The position numbers were made by a program, and so were the translations under genes. Under the pieces are notes generated by a model. That model saw only the letters and a list, made by a program, of their open reading frames with translations. It did not search any database and had not been told where the DNA came from. DNA of 64,000 bases from PALSA-270 sp963770915 (lineage in GTDB: Bacteria > Acidobacteriota > Terriglobia > Terriglobales > Acidobacteriaceae): assembly GCA_963770915.1 (NCBI GenBank), contig CAVYRG010000001.1:1364001-1428000 (forward strand). The letters are read 5' to 3'. Below, in pieces: positions 1 through 9,680 of the stretch; positions within the stretch are counted from its first letter, which is position 1; every line of letters starts with the position of its first letter.

Positions 1-1
1 T

Positions 2-1570
2 AACGAATACGCGATTTCGGTTCCAGTCGAAGTGCAGATGCCGGGTGGAAACATTTCGCGCCTGGTCAGCGGCTTCCCAAACTTTCATTTTGAGGAGGTT
101 GACGGCACCGATCTGGCCGCGACATACGCCGCGTTTTCGCGAACTGCTGCCTATTGCCGCGAAGGACACGGCCCAGGATTCATTCATGCCCACGTGATTC
201 GTCCGTACGCGCACTCGTTTTCCGACGATGTGACGCTTTACCGCCCCGAGGTCGAGCGGCGCGGCGACGCCGCGCGCGATCCGGTGACGCGGCTGCAGTT
301 GTTTTTGATCCGCGAGAACATTCTCGACGAAAAAAGCATCAACCGCCTGGAGAAGCAGGTCGATGACGATCTGCAGGTTGCGGTCGATCACGCGCTGCAG
401 GCCGCGCCCGCCACGGTCGAGGGCATGATGCGGTACATCTATTCTGCTGATCTCGACCCCACGTCTGCGGCTTTTGACACGCAGCCGCTGGCGCATAACG
501 AACACCACGCGGCGGCAAACGATAACAGGAAGACGGCTCACGCTAAAACCATGGCCGATCTCATCAGCGCTACCCTGCGCGATGAGATGCGGCAGGATGA
601 ACGCATCGTTATTTTCGGGGAAGACGTCGCCGACTGCAGCCGCGAAGAATATCTCAAACAGAAACTGGTCAAGGGCAAGGGCGGTGTGTTCAAGCTGACC
701 GCGGGCCTGCAGATCGAGTTCGGCTCCGAACGGGTATTCAACTCGGCGATCGCGGAAGCCAACCTCGTGGGCCGCGCCACTGGCATGGCCACGCGCGGGC
801 TGAAGCCGGTGGTGGAGATTCAGTTCTTCGACTACATCTGGCCGGCGATGATGCAGTTGCGCAACGAACTGCCGCTCATCCGCTGGCGCTCGAACAACGG
901 GTTTTCCGCGCCCTGCGTAATTCGCGTGCCCATTGGCGGCTATCTCACCGGCGGCGCCATCTATCACTCGCAGTGCGGGGAAAGCGTGTTTACGCACATT
1001 CCCGGGCTGCGGGTGGTGTTTCCTTCGAATGCGCTCGATGCGGCGGGTCTGCTGCGCACCGCAATCCGCTGCGACGATCCGGTTTTGTTTCTAGAGCACA
1101 AGCGGCTTTATCGCGAGCCTTATGGACGCGCGCCCTATCCCGGCCCCGATTACATGGTGCCCTTCGGCAAAGCGAAGATCGTGCACCCAGGGACGAATGT
1201 TTCTGTGATCACCTACGGCGCCGTGGTGCCGCGCGCCCTGCAGGCTGCGGTAAAACTGGAACGCGAACACGGCATCAAGGTCGAGTTGATCGATTTGCGG
1301 ACTTTGAACCCATTTGATTGGGAGGCGATTGCGGCTTCCGTGAAAAAAACCAGCCGCGCCATCGTAGCCTATGAAGACACGTTGAGCTGGGGCTACGGCG
1401 CGGAAATCGCCGCCCGCATCGCTGACGAGTTGTTCGACTATCTGGATGCCCCGGTGCGGCGCGTCGCCGCCAAAGATACTTTCGTCGCCTATCAGCCGAT
1501 TCTGGAAAACGCCATCCTACCGCAGGTGGAAGACCTGTTCCGCGCCATGAAGGAAGTGGCGGAGTATTAG
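2..1570 (+). CDS. 2-oxoacid (probably branched-chain) dehydrogenase E1, fused alpha-beta subunits, 5' partial
   Basis: The open frame enters from the left edge; the first codons read NEYAIS, the end of the thiamine-diphosphate region of an E1 alpha chain, so the N-terminus lies outside the window. About residues 1-150 are the end of the alpha chain (HVIRPYAHSFSDD, then a helical tail). After a linker with HAAAND, the beta chain starts near residue 185 (IFGEDVAD, FNSAIAEANLVG, EIQFFDYIWPA, VITYGAVV). Together these decarboxylate a 2-oxo acid and pass the acyl group to an E2 lipoyl enzyme in the cytoplasm. Fused alpha-beta E1 chains are a known variant. Substrate (branched-chain 2-oxo acid rather than pyruvate) is inferred from overall resemblance only; no E2 or E3 gene follows, so the rest of the complex is upstream or elsewhere. 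Confidence 0.9.
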   Translation, partial: NEYAISVPVEVQMPGGNISRLVSGFPNFHFEEVDGTDLAATYAAFSRTAAYCREGHGPGFIHAHVIRPYAHSFSDDVTLYRPEVERRGDAARDPVTRLQLFLIRENILDEKSINRLEKQVDDDLQVAVDHALQAAPATVEGMMRYIYSADLDPTSAAFDTQPLAHNEHHAAANDNRKTAHAKTMADLISATLRDEMRQDERIVIFGEDVADCSREEYLKQKLVKGKGGVFKLTAGLQIEFGSERVFNSAIAEANLVGRATGMATRGLKPVVEIQFFDYIWPAMMQLRNELPLIRWRSNNGFSAPCVIRVPIGGYLTGGAIYHSQCGESVFTHIPGLRVVFPSNALDAAGLLRTAIRCDDPVLFLEHKRLYREPYGRAPYPGPDYMVPFGKAKIVHPGTNVSVITYGAVVPRALQAAVKLEREHGIKVELIDLRTLNPFDWEAIAASVKKTSRAIVAYEDTLSWGYGAEIAARIADELFDYLDAPVRRVAAKDTFVAYQPILENAILPQVEDLFRAMKEVAEY

Positions 1571-1704
1571 GGGACAAGTCAAGACGCTGCTTCAGCTCCT
1601 TCCACGATTACTCGGGAATTGCTTCCCAACGGCGCAGGGCTCGGGCACACGGTAGTGAACTGAGCCCCATGCTCCTTTCGGCAGGCCTGCTCCCACATCG
1701 CCTA

Positions 1705-1713
1705 TGCTATAAA
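1705..1713 (+). promoter_or_regulatory. candidate extended -10 element of the M50 protease gene
   Basis: TG-n-TATAAA lies here, ending 7 bases before the ATG at 1721. If used, transcription would begin at or within a base or two of the start codon, giving a leaderless message; consistent with this, there is no convincing Shine-Dalgarno site in front of the ATG. No clear -35 box was seen. Inference from sequence only. Confidence 0.35.
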
Positions 1714-1720
1714 TCTCGGA

Positions 1721-2650
1721 ATGCCCACCGGCAAGGGATCAATTCGCCTTTTTCGCGTCGCGGGAATCACCGTTTTCCTGCATTGGTCGTGGTTTCTGGT
1801 GGCGCTTTTCGAAATCAACGCCCGCCGGGGAGACTATTCTTCCGTCGTTTGGAACATTCTGGAATATCTGGCGCTGTTTCTCATCGTGACCATGCACGAG
1901 TTTGGCCACGCCCTGGCTTGCCGCCAGGTGGGCGGCACGGCGGAGCAGATTGTGCTCTGGCCGCTCGGCGGAGTGGCTTACGTCAACGCGCCGCCGCGCC
2001 CCGGCGCTACTTTGTGGAGCATCGCCGCCGGGCCGTTGGTGAATGTGGCGCTGTTTCCGGTGTTGTGGGAGGTGGCCCACCAAGCCCGCTTGTTGGGGTG
2101 GGGCCATACCATGCCGGATGTTTACACGCTGCTGCTAGCGGTCTATTACATCAACTTTGTCCTGCTGGCGTTCAACATCCTACCCATCTATCCGCTCGAC
2201 GGCGGGCAGATTCTGCGTTCCCTGCTTTGGTTTGTGCTGGGGCGCGCTCGCAGCCTGATGGTGGCTACGATTCTCGGTTTCATCGGCGTAGCTGCTTTCA
2301 TTGGGCTGGCGGTCTGGGAGCAGAGTCTCTGGTTCGGCGTCCTCGCCGTCTTCATGCTCATGAATTGCTGGGGAGGCTGGAAACATGCGCGGGCCTTGTC
2401 TAAGCTGGCCAAGCTGCCCCGGCGCAACGGCTTTCTCTGCCCTCGATGCAAAACCGCCCCGCCGATCGGGGAATTCTGGAAGTGCGGCCGTTGCGGCCAG
2501 CCGTTCGACACTTTCCAGACCCAAGGTGTCTGCCCGCACTGCTCCGCACGCTTCGCCGTCACGCGCTGCCTTGATTGCGGCGGCTTGCCTTCCATGAGCG
2601 AGTGGATGGGCGCGACTGTGGTGCCGCAAAGTCCTGTCGTTGTCGGCTAG
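1721..2650 (+). CDS. M50 family site-2-type membrane metalloprotease with C-terminal zinc ribbons
   Basis: Polytopic membrane protein of 309 residues. HEFGH near residue 59 is the zinc-binding HExxH motif of M50 proteases, and YPLDGGQ near residue 158 is the second conserved motif (usual form NPLDGG) carrying the third ligand. Hydrophobic segments flank both motifs, so cleavage would occur inside the membrane. After about residue 225 the chain becomes soluble and carries cysteine pairs (CPRCK, CGRCG, CPHCS, CLDCGG) that could form two zinc ribbons, an addition absent from the minimal family. The substrate is unknown; the family cleaves membrane-anchored regulators or signal peptides. It stands alone between the E1 gene and a convergent hydrolase. 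Confidence 0.85.
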   Translation: MPTGKGSIRLFRVAGITVFLHWSWFLVALFEINARRGDYSSVVWNILEYLALFLIVTMHEFGHALACRQVGGTAEQIVLWPLGGVAYVNAPPRPGATLWSIAAGPLVNVALFPVLWEVAHQARLLGWGHTMPDVYTLLLAVYYINFVLLAFNILPIYPLDGGQILRSLLWFVLGRARSLMVATILGFIGVAAFIGLAVWEQSLWFGVLAVFMLMNCWGGWKHARALSKLAKLPRRNGFLCPRCKTAPPIGEFWKCGRCGQPFDTFQTQGVCPHCSARFAVTRCLDCGGLPSMSEWMGATVVPQSPVVVG

Positions 2651-2657
2651 CTGCCCC

Positions 2658-3551
2658 TTACTTCGCTTTCTGCTCCGGCAGCCTCTCCAGCCACTCCAGC
2701 ACCACCGCCTGCAAAGCAATTCGATGATCGGAGAACGTGTGGTCCGCGTCGATATGAACTTCGGTGACTCGCGTATCACCCGCCTTACGCAGTGCTTCGG
2801 CGAGAGCCTGATTCTGTGGACGATTGCCGTCGCTGGCTTCGACAACCAGGATCGGCCGGTCTTTCATCCCCCGCACCCAGTTCACATAATTCCAGTCGGA
2901 GGTGTGCGCCTTGGCCTCGTTGATCAGGCCGTCGGGTGTGGTGCCGGCTAGGCGCGGCGAGGCGGTATGGAAAGACTTGTAGCCGTCCGCCCATGGCCGC
3001 GACACGGACTGGCCGAGGTTCCACGCGGCGATGACGGCGGCCGCAGCAAATTCTGGGTCACGCGAGAAAGTGTATGTAGTGACGAATCCTCCCAGGCTAT
3101 GCCCGACCAGAACAATTCGCTTGGGATCGATGCCGTACTTCTTGACGTTTTCGTGATCGCGCAGAAAGTCCACGGCGGCTTGCGCATCTTCGAGCGCGTG
3201 CGTGAAAGAGAATGTGCCTTCGCTGCCCCACGACCCACGGTAGTGCGGCACCAGCACGTTCCAGCCGGCGCGGCGGATGGAATAAGCAAGGTCCATGTTC
3301 TGCTCGTTGCCGGGGAAACCGTGCATGAGCAGCACCGTGGGATGCAGCCCGGCCCCGGATGCAATGTAGAACACGGCATGCATCATCGAGCCGTGGCTGG
3401 GCACATCGGGAGCTTCCATGCGCGCCGGGTTGGCCTTATCCGGAGGAGGATCGGAAATTACCGCTGCGGGAATCTCCTGCGCGGCAAGAGGAAGCAGGAA
3501 GGCAATCACCACGCCGGAAAGAAAGAGCAAGAAACGTGCTGGTTTGGTCAT
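2658..3551 (-). CDS. secreted alpha/beta hydrolase (prolyl oligopeptidase/dienelactone hydrolase-like)
   Basis: 297 residues. The N-terminus MTKPARFLLFLSGVV is a signal peptide, probably cut after PLAAQ. The alpha/beta-hydrolase core shows the oxyanion-hole region LLMHGFPGNE near residue 77 and the nucleophile elbow GHSLGG near residue 150; the C-terminal DADHTFSD supplies the likely catalytic histidine, and a late aspartate completes the triad. It should hydrolyse an ester or peptide in the periplasm; the substrate cannot be read from sequence. ATG at 3551 was chosen over an in-frame TTG two codons upstream because it sits directly before the basic signal-peptide start. It converges on the M50 gene, leaving 7 bases between stops. 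Confidence 0.82.
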   Translation of the reverse strand: MTKPARFLLFLSGVVIAFLLPLAAQEIPAAVISDPPPDKANPARMEAPDVPSHGSMMHAVFYIASGAGLHPTVLLMHGFPGNEQNMDLAYSIRRAGWNVLVPHYRGSWGSEGTFSFTHALEDAQAAVDFLRDHENVKKYGIDPKRIVLVGHSLGGFVTTYTFSRDPEFAAAAVIAAWNLGQSVSRPWADGYKSFHTASPRLAGTTPDGLINEAKAHTSDWNYVNWVRGMKDRPILVVEASDGNRPQNQALAEALRKAGDTRVTEVHIDADHTFSDHRIALQAVVLEWLERLPEQKAK

Positions 3552-3663
3552 GGCCAACGATGGTAGCGAAATGCGTATACGTTTGAATAGTGGCGATTGG
3601 AGGCGGGGAAGATGCAGGCGCTATCCGCCCGGCGTAAAAACTCGGCTTGGTTCCCCTGCGGGT

Positions 3664-5398
3664 CTATTTTGCCGATGCGGTGACCGTGGTCAGCGGAACC
3701 CCCAGTGTGCCTGCCCGCCTTGACCCCATGTCGTAAACGCCCGTACTTAGGTAGACATCGCCGCTGGGCACGTCGATTTCCTGATGGACCTGAAGGCCAA
3801 ACTTGCTTCGCCTCCGCGAAGGTTTTCGGGGAGAGCGACAGGGTGCCTACTCGGGTCAACCAATTGACCGCCTTGCCGTTACCGTCATAGGCGACCAGCA
3901 TGATTTCAATCTGACCCTGGCGAGTGCCGTCCTTGGCCAGGTCGAGCTTGAGGTCGTCCACCGAGATGGCGAAATCCACGCTGTAGCGGGTGAGAGGTTT
4001 TTTCAGGGCAGGATTTCCGCCTTGCAATGGGGCATTAGGCGCCGGCTGAGGGTCCGAAGGCAACACCCGTATCTTGTACAGGACCTGGGCGACGTCCGGC
4101 AGGCCCCGGCCCATCAGCGGCAGCAGAGGATTTGCATCCGCAGTGGTTGCGGCCGACGGCGTCAACTTCTTCTCCACTTTCGCGTTTTCGCTATAGTAGC
4201 CGCGACGATAAGCGAGCTTGTATTGGACGCCCCGGAGCTTGATCCGGATGTTGCGATAGGTTCCGTCCGTCCTCTTATCGATCGGCGTGTAGGTCAGGGT
4301 GTAGTAGCGGGTACCGTCGTTGACCACGTGTTCGATGGCATCGCCCAGTCCGTTGGTGTTATAGAAGGCGTGGCCGCCGGTATCTTTGGCGAGTTCCTCC
4401 ATGGCGATTTGGGCGGTGGCACGCTTAGCGTTTTCATCGCGGATCGATGGGCCTCTCGCGTACTGAGCATCCCAAGTAGCATCGGCAGCGAGGCCGGCGG
4501 CGGAGACCGGATAAATGGCAACCTGATCGGGGGTAATCAGAACAGCGGTTCGCTGCAGGTCTAGCTGGAACTGACGTGGTACGCCCGCCTCCGGAAAAAC
4601 GCTTATGGGGAAGTAACCGGAGAACCAAATCACGTTCTTGCGGCCGGGAATGCTGGAAAGATAGCGAGCTAACAGCTGGAAAGCGTGCAAGGTGACGTCG
4701 ATGCGCTGCGCGGTGTCCATTGTGGAGAGTTCCGCCATTTCCGTCTGCACCGCTGCAATGGCCGCCGGCGCCGCCTGGTTCATGGCCATATTGGCGAGCA
4801 GCTGCCGGTCCTCCCCATCCTGCGCAGCGGTAGGAAGCAACGGCGACCCCGGCTTGCCGGCCTGGACTTTGTTATTGTCGAGCGCCGCCAGCAGCTGCGA
4901 AGTGTCTGACGTCAATCCCTGAATCATGCGCAATTGCGATCCTAAGGTGAAAATCGCCAGGCGCGCGCCGGGTCGAACATTCTGGAGATATTTGAGGATT
5001 TGCGCCCGCACGTAAGGCTGGTCCTGGGGCTGCGTGTTGAGCCAATCCAGTAACAGCACATTCACGGAATCGGATGTCTCGATGGGCTGGTAATTGGAGA
5101 AAACGTGCGGCGGCAGGGCCGGCACCTTTACCTGAACAGTGGGCGCGCTGCCGTGTTCCTCGAACGATGAAATGATCTGGGGCTTGCCGTCTTCGAGCAC
5201 CTCGAAGTCTTCTTTATGCAGGCCGGAGACCGGCTCATCCTTGCCGTTGGTTACCACCACGTCCACCAGGACGACCTGGACCTTGGCTTTGAACGTAGGC
5301 ACGGTACCGGCGGAGCCGGGCACTGTCTCGGAGCGGAGTGGAACAACCACAAATGGAACTAGCAGGAGCCAACCAAAACAAGCGGGAAAACGACGCAT
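3664..5398 (-). CDS. VWFA-related secreted protein of acidobacterial type, disrupted by a frameshift
   Basis: Signal peptide MRRFPACFGWLLLVPFVVV, then a beta-rich N-terminal domain (VVLVDVVVTNGKDEPVSGL, FEVLEDGKPQ) typical of the acidobacterial VWFA-related family, then a von Willebrand A-like region (VNVLLLDWLNT, GRKNVIWFSGYFP, DTGGHAFYNTNGL). The frame read from ATG 5398 loses family character at about 3800 and runs to a stop at 3548. Shifting by one base at the run 3799-3801 restores a sensible C-terminus (GLQVHQEIDVPSGDVYLSTG and on) ending in TAG at 3664-3666, about 577 residues. So there is one extra base, either a sequencing error or a real mutation. Shine-Dalgarno GAGGGAAG precedes the ATG. 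Role unknown; probably an extracellular adhesion or binding protein. Confidence 0.85.
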
Positions 5399-5540
5399 TA
5401 CGACTTCCCTCGGAGCGGAATTTTATCACAAGGGTTGCGGAATTCGCTGCGGGCGCGGCTTGCGGGAATCTCTCGTTTTCTAGGGTTCAACCCGCGCTGC
5501 CAAAGCAAAAAGGGCGATCCGAGGCTGAATAGCGCCGGCG

Positions 5541-6299
5541 CTATACCGCCCGGCCGCCGCTCTTGGGCCGCCGTGGGATTCGCGGCGCATCATCGATGAA
5601 GTGCACCTTTTGCAGCGCGTCTCGCTTTAAGACTTGTGGCTCAGGAAGTTCGAACTTTGCCTCGTCGAGGCCCATGCGCTGAATGCTGGAAACGATGATT
5701 TGAGTTCCTTCTATGACCGGCCCGGTCACACGCCGCCCCTCAATTCGCGCTACGGCCCGGTCGATCACACGAGCCAACTCTCTCCCAAAGTCCCGCGCGC
5801 GATCCTCCCGCAAGCAGAGCTTCGCCTTCTCCGCAGAAAACCAAGTGGGACGCCGGTCAAATTCCTGCGGAGCGCTTAGACGCAACACTTCGCAGAGATG
5901 AGCCCTGACGGCGATTTCTTTTTGCCGGCTCCTTGCTCCATTCTTGCGGCGATCGCCACGCTTGTGATGCAGGTACTGCGTGAACTGCACTTCCTCCATC
6001 CGTCCATGAACTCCCGCCTCTTCGAAAGCTTCGAGTGCGGCGGCCTGCGCGTGGGTCAGGCCCGGTTCGGCGCTGCCTTTAGGGAAAGTCCAGCGCTCGC
6101 CCTCGCGTGTTCGCACCAGAAGAAACTCGATGCCCTGGCCGCGCCGGCGATAGCAGACGGCCGCCACCTTTTGGCATTTGCGCAGCTTGTGAAGCTGCGA
6201 CAGCCGGAAGAATTTCGCAGGTTGCGGCAGGTTTCTTGACCAGCCATAGCTCGTCTCGCCATTTTTACCGAAGCTTGAGCCCATTGCAGCAGAGTGCAT
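5541..6299 (-). CDS. Nudix hydrolase
   Basis: 252 residues. The Nudix box lies near residue 95: KGSAEPGLTHAQAAALEAF followed by EEAGV. The three core glutamates that bind metal are present (LEAFEEAGV), but the usual first glutamate and the arginine of REUxEE are both leucine, as in a subgroup of diphosphoinositol-polyphosphate/diadenosine-type bacterial Nudix proteins. The enzyme would cleave a nucleoside-diphosphate-linked or polyphosphate compound; substrate unknown. The 40-residue N-terminal extension before the Nudix core is basic and has no recognised motif, so the true start could be internal (Met6). Confidence 0.8.
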   Translation of the reverse strand: MHSAAMGSSFGKNGETSYGWSRNLPQPAKFFRLSQLHKLRKCQKVAAVCYRRRGQGIEFLLVRTREGERWTFPKGSAEPGLTHAQAAALEAFEEAGVHGRMEEVQFTQYLHHKRGDRRKNGARSRQKEIAVRAHLCEVLRLSAPQEFDRRPTWFSAEKAKLCLREDRARDFGRELARVIDRAVARIEGRRVTGPVIEGTQIIVSSIQRMGLDEAKFELPEPQVLKRDALQKVHFIDDAPRIPRRPKSGGRAV

Positions 6300-6375
6300 G
6301 ATGCCCCTGCCTTCTGACTAGAGCCCAGCTTGGTTCCGGCAAAGCGCGCGAAGCGGTCGCCGATAGAACAAGGGC

Positions 6376-7125
6376 TTACGGCGAAATTCCGGCGAGAATC
6401 CAGGAGGCCCCGCACATGGCTAGGGCGACGAAGGCGCTCGTCCACTCATTGGAACTGTGCGGCGCCGCCACGACCCGAGGCAGATGCAGCAGAAACACCC
6501 ACAAGAAAAACATCGTCCCAAGCAGCGTAGATGCAAGACGCACCTGCGCTCCGCTGAGAAGGCTGAATGCGGCGGCAAAGAACGCCGTCCCAGTGAACAA
6601 CGCCCAGAACAGCCGCGCCGGGATCCACGCCGGCACCAGGCCGGCAATAAATAAGTAATAGCGGAAGTGCTGGGTTCCGAAGACTACCAGCGAGATCGCA
6701 AATAAGTAGCGGCCGGAGCGCAGCAGACGGTCGATCGCCCCACTCGTCGTTTGGCCGCGCCCGCTCCCCGCCAAAACAAAGGCCGCGCCCGACAGCGCGA
6801 AAAGTTCAAATCCACTGGTCCACGGGCCCGGCTGGCGCCAGTCTGCGACGATTCGCGGCGCATAGACAATGGTCGCGCGCACCAGGCAGATCATGCCCGC
6901 CAGAATCGCGGCACAGCGCAGCTGCTTCTTGGCCATGATGCCTGCGCCCGCGACGGCCAGCGCTATGCCAAGAACAGCCAGCAAAACCTTCGGTGCAGGA
7001 GTCCACGGGGGCCCAAGCCCGGTTCGCTCGACGAAATCAATGAGGTGTTGAATCCCGAAAACAGCCATCGACGAGCCGAACAGCAGGCGCCCCACCGAGA
7101 GAAGACGTTTCATGGGAGAAGGCAT
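6376..7125 (-). CDS. DoxX-like polytopic membrane protein with internal duplication
   Basis: 249 residues, about eight predicted hydrophobic segments in two matching halves. GRLLFGSSMAVFGIQHL in the first half aligns with GRYLFAISLVVFGTQHF in the second, and each is followed by a Pro-Trp-x-Pro-Ala turn (PPWTPA and PAWIPA). This shows a tandem duplication of a four-helix DoxX/DUF-like unit. Function unknown; no catalytic residues are evident. The ATG at 7125 and one at 7113 (MKRLLSVGRLL) are both possible starts, and neither has a strong ribosome site. Confidence 0.7.
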   Translation of the reverse strand: MPSPMKRLLSVGRLLFGSSMAVFGIQHLIDFVERTGLGPPWTPAPKVLLAVLGIALAVAGAGIMAKKQLRCAAILAGMICLVRATIVYAPRIVADWRQPGPWTSGFELFALSGAAFVLAGSGRGQTTSGAIDRLLRSGRYLFAISLVVFGTQHFRYYLFIAGLVPAWIPARLFWALFTGTAFFAAAFSLLSGAQVRLASTLLGTMFFLWVFLLHLPRVVAAPHSSNEWTSAFVALAMCGASWILAGISP

Positions 7126-7247
7126 AAACCGGCGGCTGAGTATAACCCAGCCTCACACAGAGAGGGCGCTCGCGGGAATCCTTCTGCGTACTTGCGCGGA
7201 CGAATCGGGAGAGACAATATTTATTTTTGGGCCGCACTGCCCTCAGG

Positions 7248-7604
7248 ATGGCACCGGTGGAATCTCTTTATTGTCTGCGTTGCAATCGGGAACTGGAATC
7301 AGGGCACAAATCGGTGGCCATCTACATGTTCGCGCAGACGGTGGGAATCCGCCCGCGGCAAAAATCGGCGGCGCAGCGGATATGCTTCTGCCCGCAATGT
7401 TCCGTATCTCTCGCCTTGGGGCCGCCGCCGGAAGGAGCGCTCAATATCGCCGCCTGGAAAATGATTCGCGAGATGGTGGGCGCCGACCCGGCCTTAAGCG
7501 AGGCGGCATGGGAATCGCTGCAAGGCATCGCGGGCTTGCTGCCGCCGAACGAGAGCGAGGAAATCCGCCGCGTCGCTAACGGCGGCGGCTACTTCGAGTT
7601 TTAG
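7248..7604 (+). CDS. small zinc-ribbon protein of unknown function
   Basis: 118 residues starting MAPVESLYCLRCNREL. Two cysteine pairs, YCLRC near residue 9 and FCPQC near residue 50, would bind one zinc as a ribbon; the remainder is helical (NIAAWKMIREMVGADPAL). Such proteins often bind nucleic acid or a protein partner, but nothing here fixes the role. An in-frame TTG at 7227 is an alternative start. It is divergent from the duplicated membrane protein. Confidence 0.55.
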   Translation: MAPVESLYCLRCNRELESGHKSVAIYMFAQTVGIRPRQKSAAQRICFCPQCSVSLALGPPPEGALNIAAWKMIREMVGADPALSEAAWESLQGIAGLLPPNESEEIRRVANGGGYFEF

Positions 7605-7762
7605 CAACTTCCTTTTCCTTGTGGGCGCAGGGAAATCCGCCTTTCCAGGCAAGCCTCAATTCCGCAGCGAGACGCAGCCGAGCCACGCTCCACAACTCCC
7701 CTTTCTGCAGAGAATCAGCTCGCGTGCGTCTGGCTGTTTAGGGGCAATCCGTCCGGCAGGCC

Positions 7763-8104
7763 TTATCCGTTGGCCGCCAGGATGCCGCGGCCGTCGCCGT
7801 GAATCGGCTCGATCCGCAACGGTTCAGACTTGCGCTTCTCCGCAACCGGCAGATGCAAGTTCGCCGCCTGTTCCAGTTGCGTCATCAGCGCCCGCAGCGT
7901 CTGGTCGCCGATATCCAGCACGTCGCGCAATTCGTTGCTTGTCCGCAGCGCCTTCTCATAGGCTTCCCGCGCCTTGGTGAATTGCGGAATATGGTCGATC
8001 AAAGCCGTCGCGTTCTGGGTGAACTCGTCCAGCGCTTCCCGATAAGTCGTCATAGTCGTGCGCGTGGGCGGAGCGCCCACGCCCTCCTCGTCGTTGTTCC
8101 ACAT
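7763..8104 (-). CDS. small helical protein of unknown function
   Basis: 113 residues, starting MWNNDEEGVG at an ATG with an excellent Shine-Dalgarno (AAGGAGAAG) eight bases upstream; the longer frame upstream to 8203 lacks one. The middle (TYREALDEFTQNATALID, then EAYEKALRTSNELRDVLD) is alpha-helical and could form a short coiled coil. No enzyme motif. It lies downstream of the aquaporin gene in the same direction, 164 bases away. Confidence 0.6.
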   Translation of the reverse strand: MWNNDEEGVGAPPTRTTMTTYREALDEFTQNATALIDHIPQFTKAREAYEKALRTSNELRDVLDIGDQTLRALMTQLEQAANLHLPVAEKRKSEPLRIEPIHGDGRGILAANG

Positions 8105-8268
8105 GGTTTGCTTCTCCTTGTGGATGGCCCTCGCCGCCCGCGCACACAAGCCATCCGGGATTGGCGCGGCGCCGTGGCTGGTGCAAACCACAAGCCATCC
8201 CAAAGAGGTGTTGGATTAGGAACGTTTCATCAGCCGCACGAAGGACGTCGCTCGACCTTCCGAGTGTT

Positions 8269-8964
8269 CTACTCCGCTTCGAACAGCGCCCGGTAAACAC
8301 CCCCGCCCAAAATCCCGCCGATGATCGGAGCTACCCAGAACAGCCAGAGCTGCTGCAGCGCCCACCCACCGGCGAACAGCGCCGGCCCGGTGCTGCGCGC
8401 GGGGTTGACGGAAAGATTGGTGACCGGAATACCGACGAGATGGATCAAAGTCAAGCACAGGCCGATGGCAATGGGAGCGAACCCCTGTGGCGCGCGGCGA
8501 TCGGTGGCACCCATAATGACGAACAGGAAGAACATGGTCAGCACGACTTCCGCGACGAAGCAGGCGAGCAACGAGTATCCGCCGGGGGAATGCGCAGCGT
8601 AGCCGTTCGAAGCAAAACCGGCGTGGACATCAAATCCGGCCTTTCCGCTGGCGATCACGTACAGCACTCCTGCCGCTGCCGCTCCGCCCGTCACCTGCGC
8701 GATGACGTAGGGAACAAGATCCGCCGCTGGGAAGCGCTTCCCGGCCAGCAGGCCGAAGCTCACCGCGGGATTGATATGGCAGCCAGAAATGTGTCCGATG
8801 GCAAAGGCCATGGTGAGCAGAGTCAGGCCGAACGCCAGGGCCACGCCGGCAAATCCGATGCCCAGCCCAGGAAAGGCGGCAGCCAGCACGGCGCTGCCGC
8901 AGCCGCCGAAAACCAGCCAAAAGGTACCGAAGAATTCCGCAGTTGCGCGCTTGCTAATGCTCAT
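8269..8964 (-). CDS. aqpZ: aquaporin Z-type water channel
   Basis: 231 residues with six hydrophobic segments and the two half-membrane NPA loops: HINPAVSFG near residue 65 and SVNPARSTGPALF near residue 186. The arginine after the second NPA (NPAR) is the selectivity-filter residue. The N-terminus SISKRATAEFFGTFWLV is the classic AqpZ start. Conducts water across the inner membrane. ATG 8964 is preceded by GGAGG at good distance; the frame continues upstream without a start as good. Confidence 0.93.
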   Translation of the reverse strand: MSISKRATAEFFGTFWLVFGGCGSAVLAAAFPGLGIGFAGVALAFGLTLLTMAFAIGHISGCHINPAVSFGLLAGKRFPAADLVPYVIAQVTGGAAAAGVLYVIASGKAGFDVHAGFASNGYAAHSPGGYSLLACFVAEVVLTMFFLFVIMGATDRRAPQGFAPIAIGLCLTLIHLVGIPVTNLSVNPARSTGPALFAGGWALQQLWLFWVAPIIGGILGGGVYRALFEAE

Positions 8965-9086
8965 CGCTGACCTCCAGCGCCGTTCGTGGAGCGATAGATT
9001 TGTGTGCGGGACCGATCCAGCCGGTTTCGCGGCGAGCAGACTAGCACAGGGCCGCACGGAAAGCGATTCCGGAATTCAGCAAGTGG

Positions 9087-9497
9087 TTAGGTTTTCTTGG
9101 GCGCTCCGCCGCGCCGAATCGCATTGAGAGCGATCGGGCCGGCGCCAAAAAAGATAAGAGCGAACGCCATAGCGGCGAGGCTGAGCGGAAATTCGTATCC
9201 CCCTCGGCCCAGCAGGCCGTTTTTCCAAGTGACTTTTCCGATGGCGACCGCCATGTTGATGAGGATGCCCAGAGCGGCGACGCGGGTGAACAGGCCGAGA
9301 ATCACTCCGAGCCCCCCAAGGACCTCCGCCGCCACAGAAAAATACGCCAGCCATCCCGGCAAGCCGAGACCGCGGACGTTTTGCACCTGGTGGGCTAGAG
9401 CGAAAATCTTGGGATAGCCGTGGCCGATCATGATGATGCCGAGCACCAGCCGCAGAACAAGCAATCCGAGCGGTTGCAGACGATCGAGGTAGCGCAA
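9087..9497 (-). CDS. DoxX family membrane protein
   Basis: 136 residues, four transmembrane helices. LRLVLGIIMIGHGYPKIF in helix one and AEVLGGLGVILGLFTRVAA in helix three are typical of the DoxX/DoxD family of quinone- or thiol-linked membrane subunits. No partner gene is adjacent. Next upstream gene is divergent (GDSL hydrolase). Confidence 0.8.
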   Translation of the reverse strand: MRYLDRLQPLGLLVLRLVLGIIMIGHGYPKIFALAHQVQNVRGLGLPGWLAYFSVAAEVLGGLGVILGLFTRVAALGILINMAVAIGKVTWKNGLLGRGGYEFPLSLAAMAFALIFFGAGPIALNAIRRGGAPKKT

Positions 9498-9680
9498 AGG
9501 TCAGTCTCCGGTTGGGAATGAACTTACCCCAGATTAGCCGATGGAGGGGCGCTTTCGCATCTTGCCGCCGCGCGGCGCGGGCTGGAGGTTTCGCGTCAAT
9601 CTCTGCTAACCTCCTCAATCGCGCGAGAATCATGTTCGCGCCGTTGGAGAAACGCAGAAAATCGAAATACGGGAGATGCC

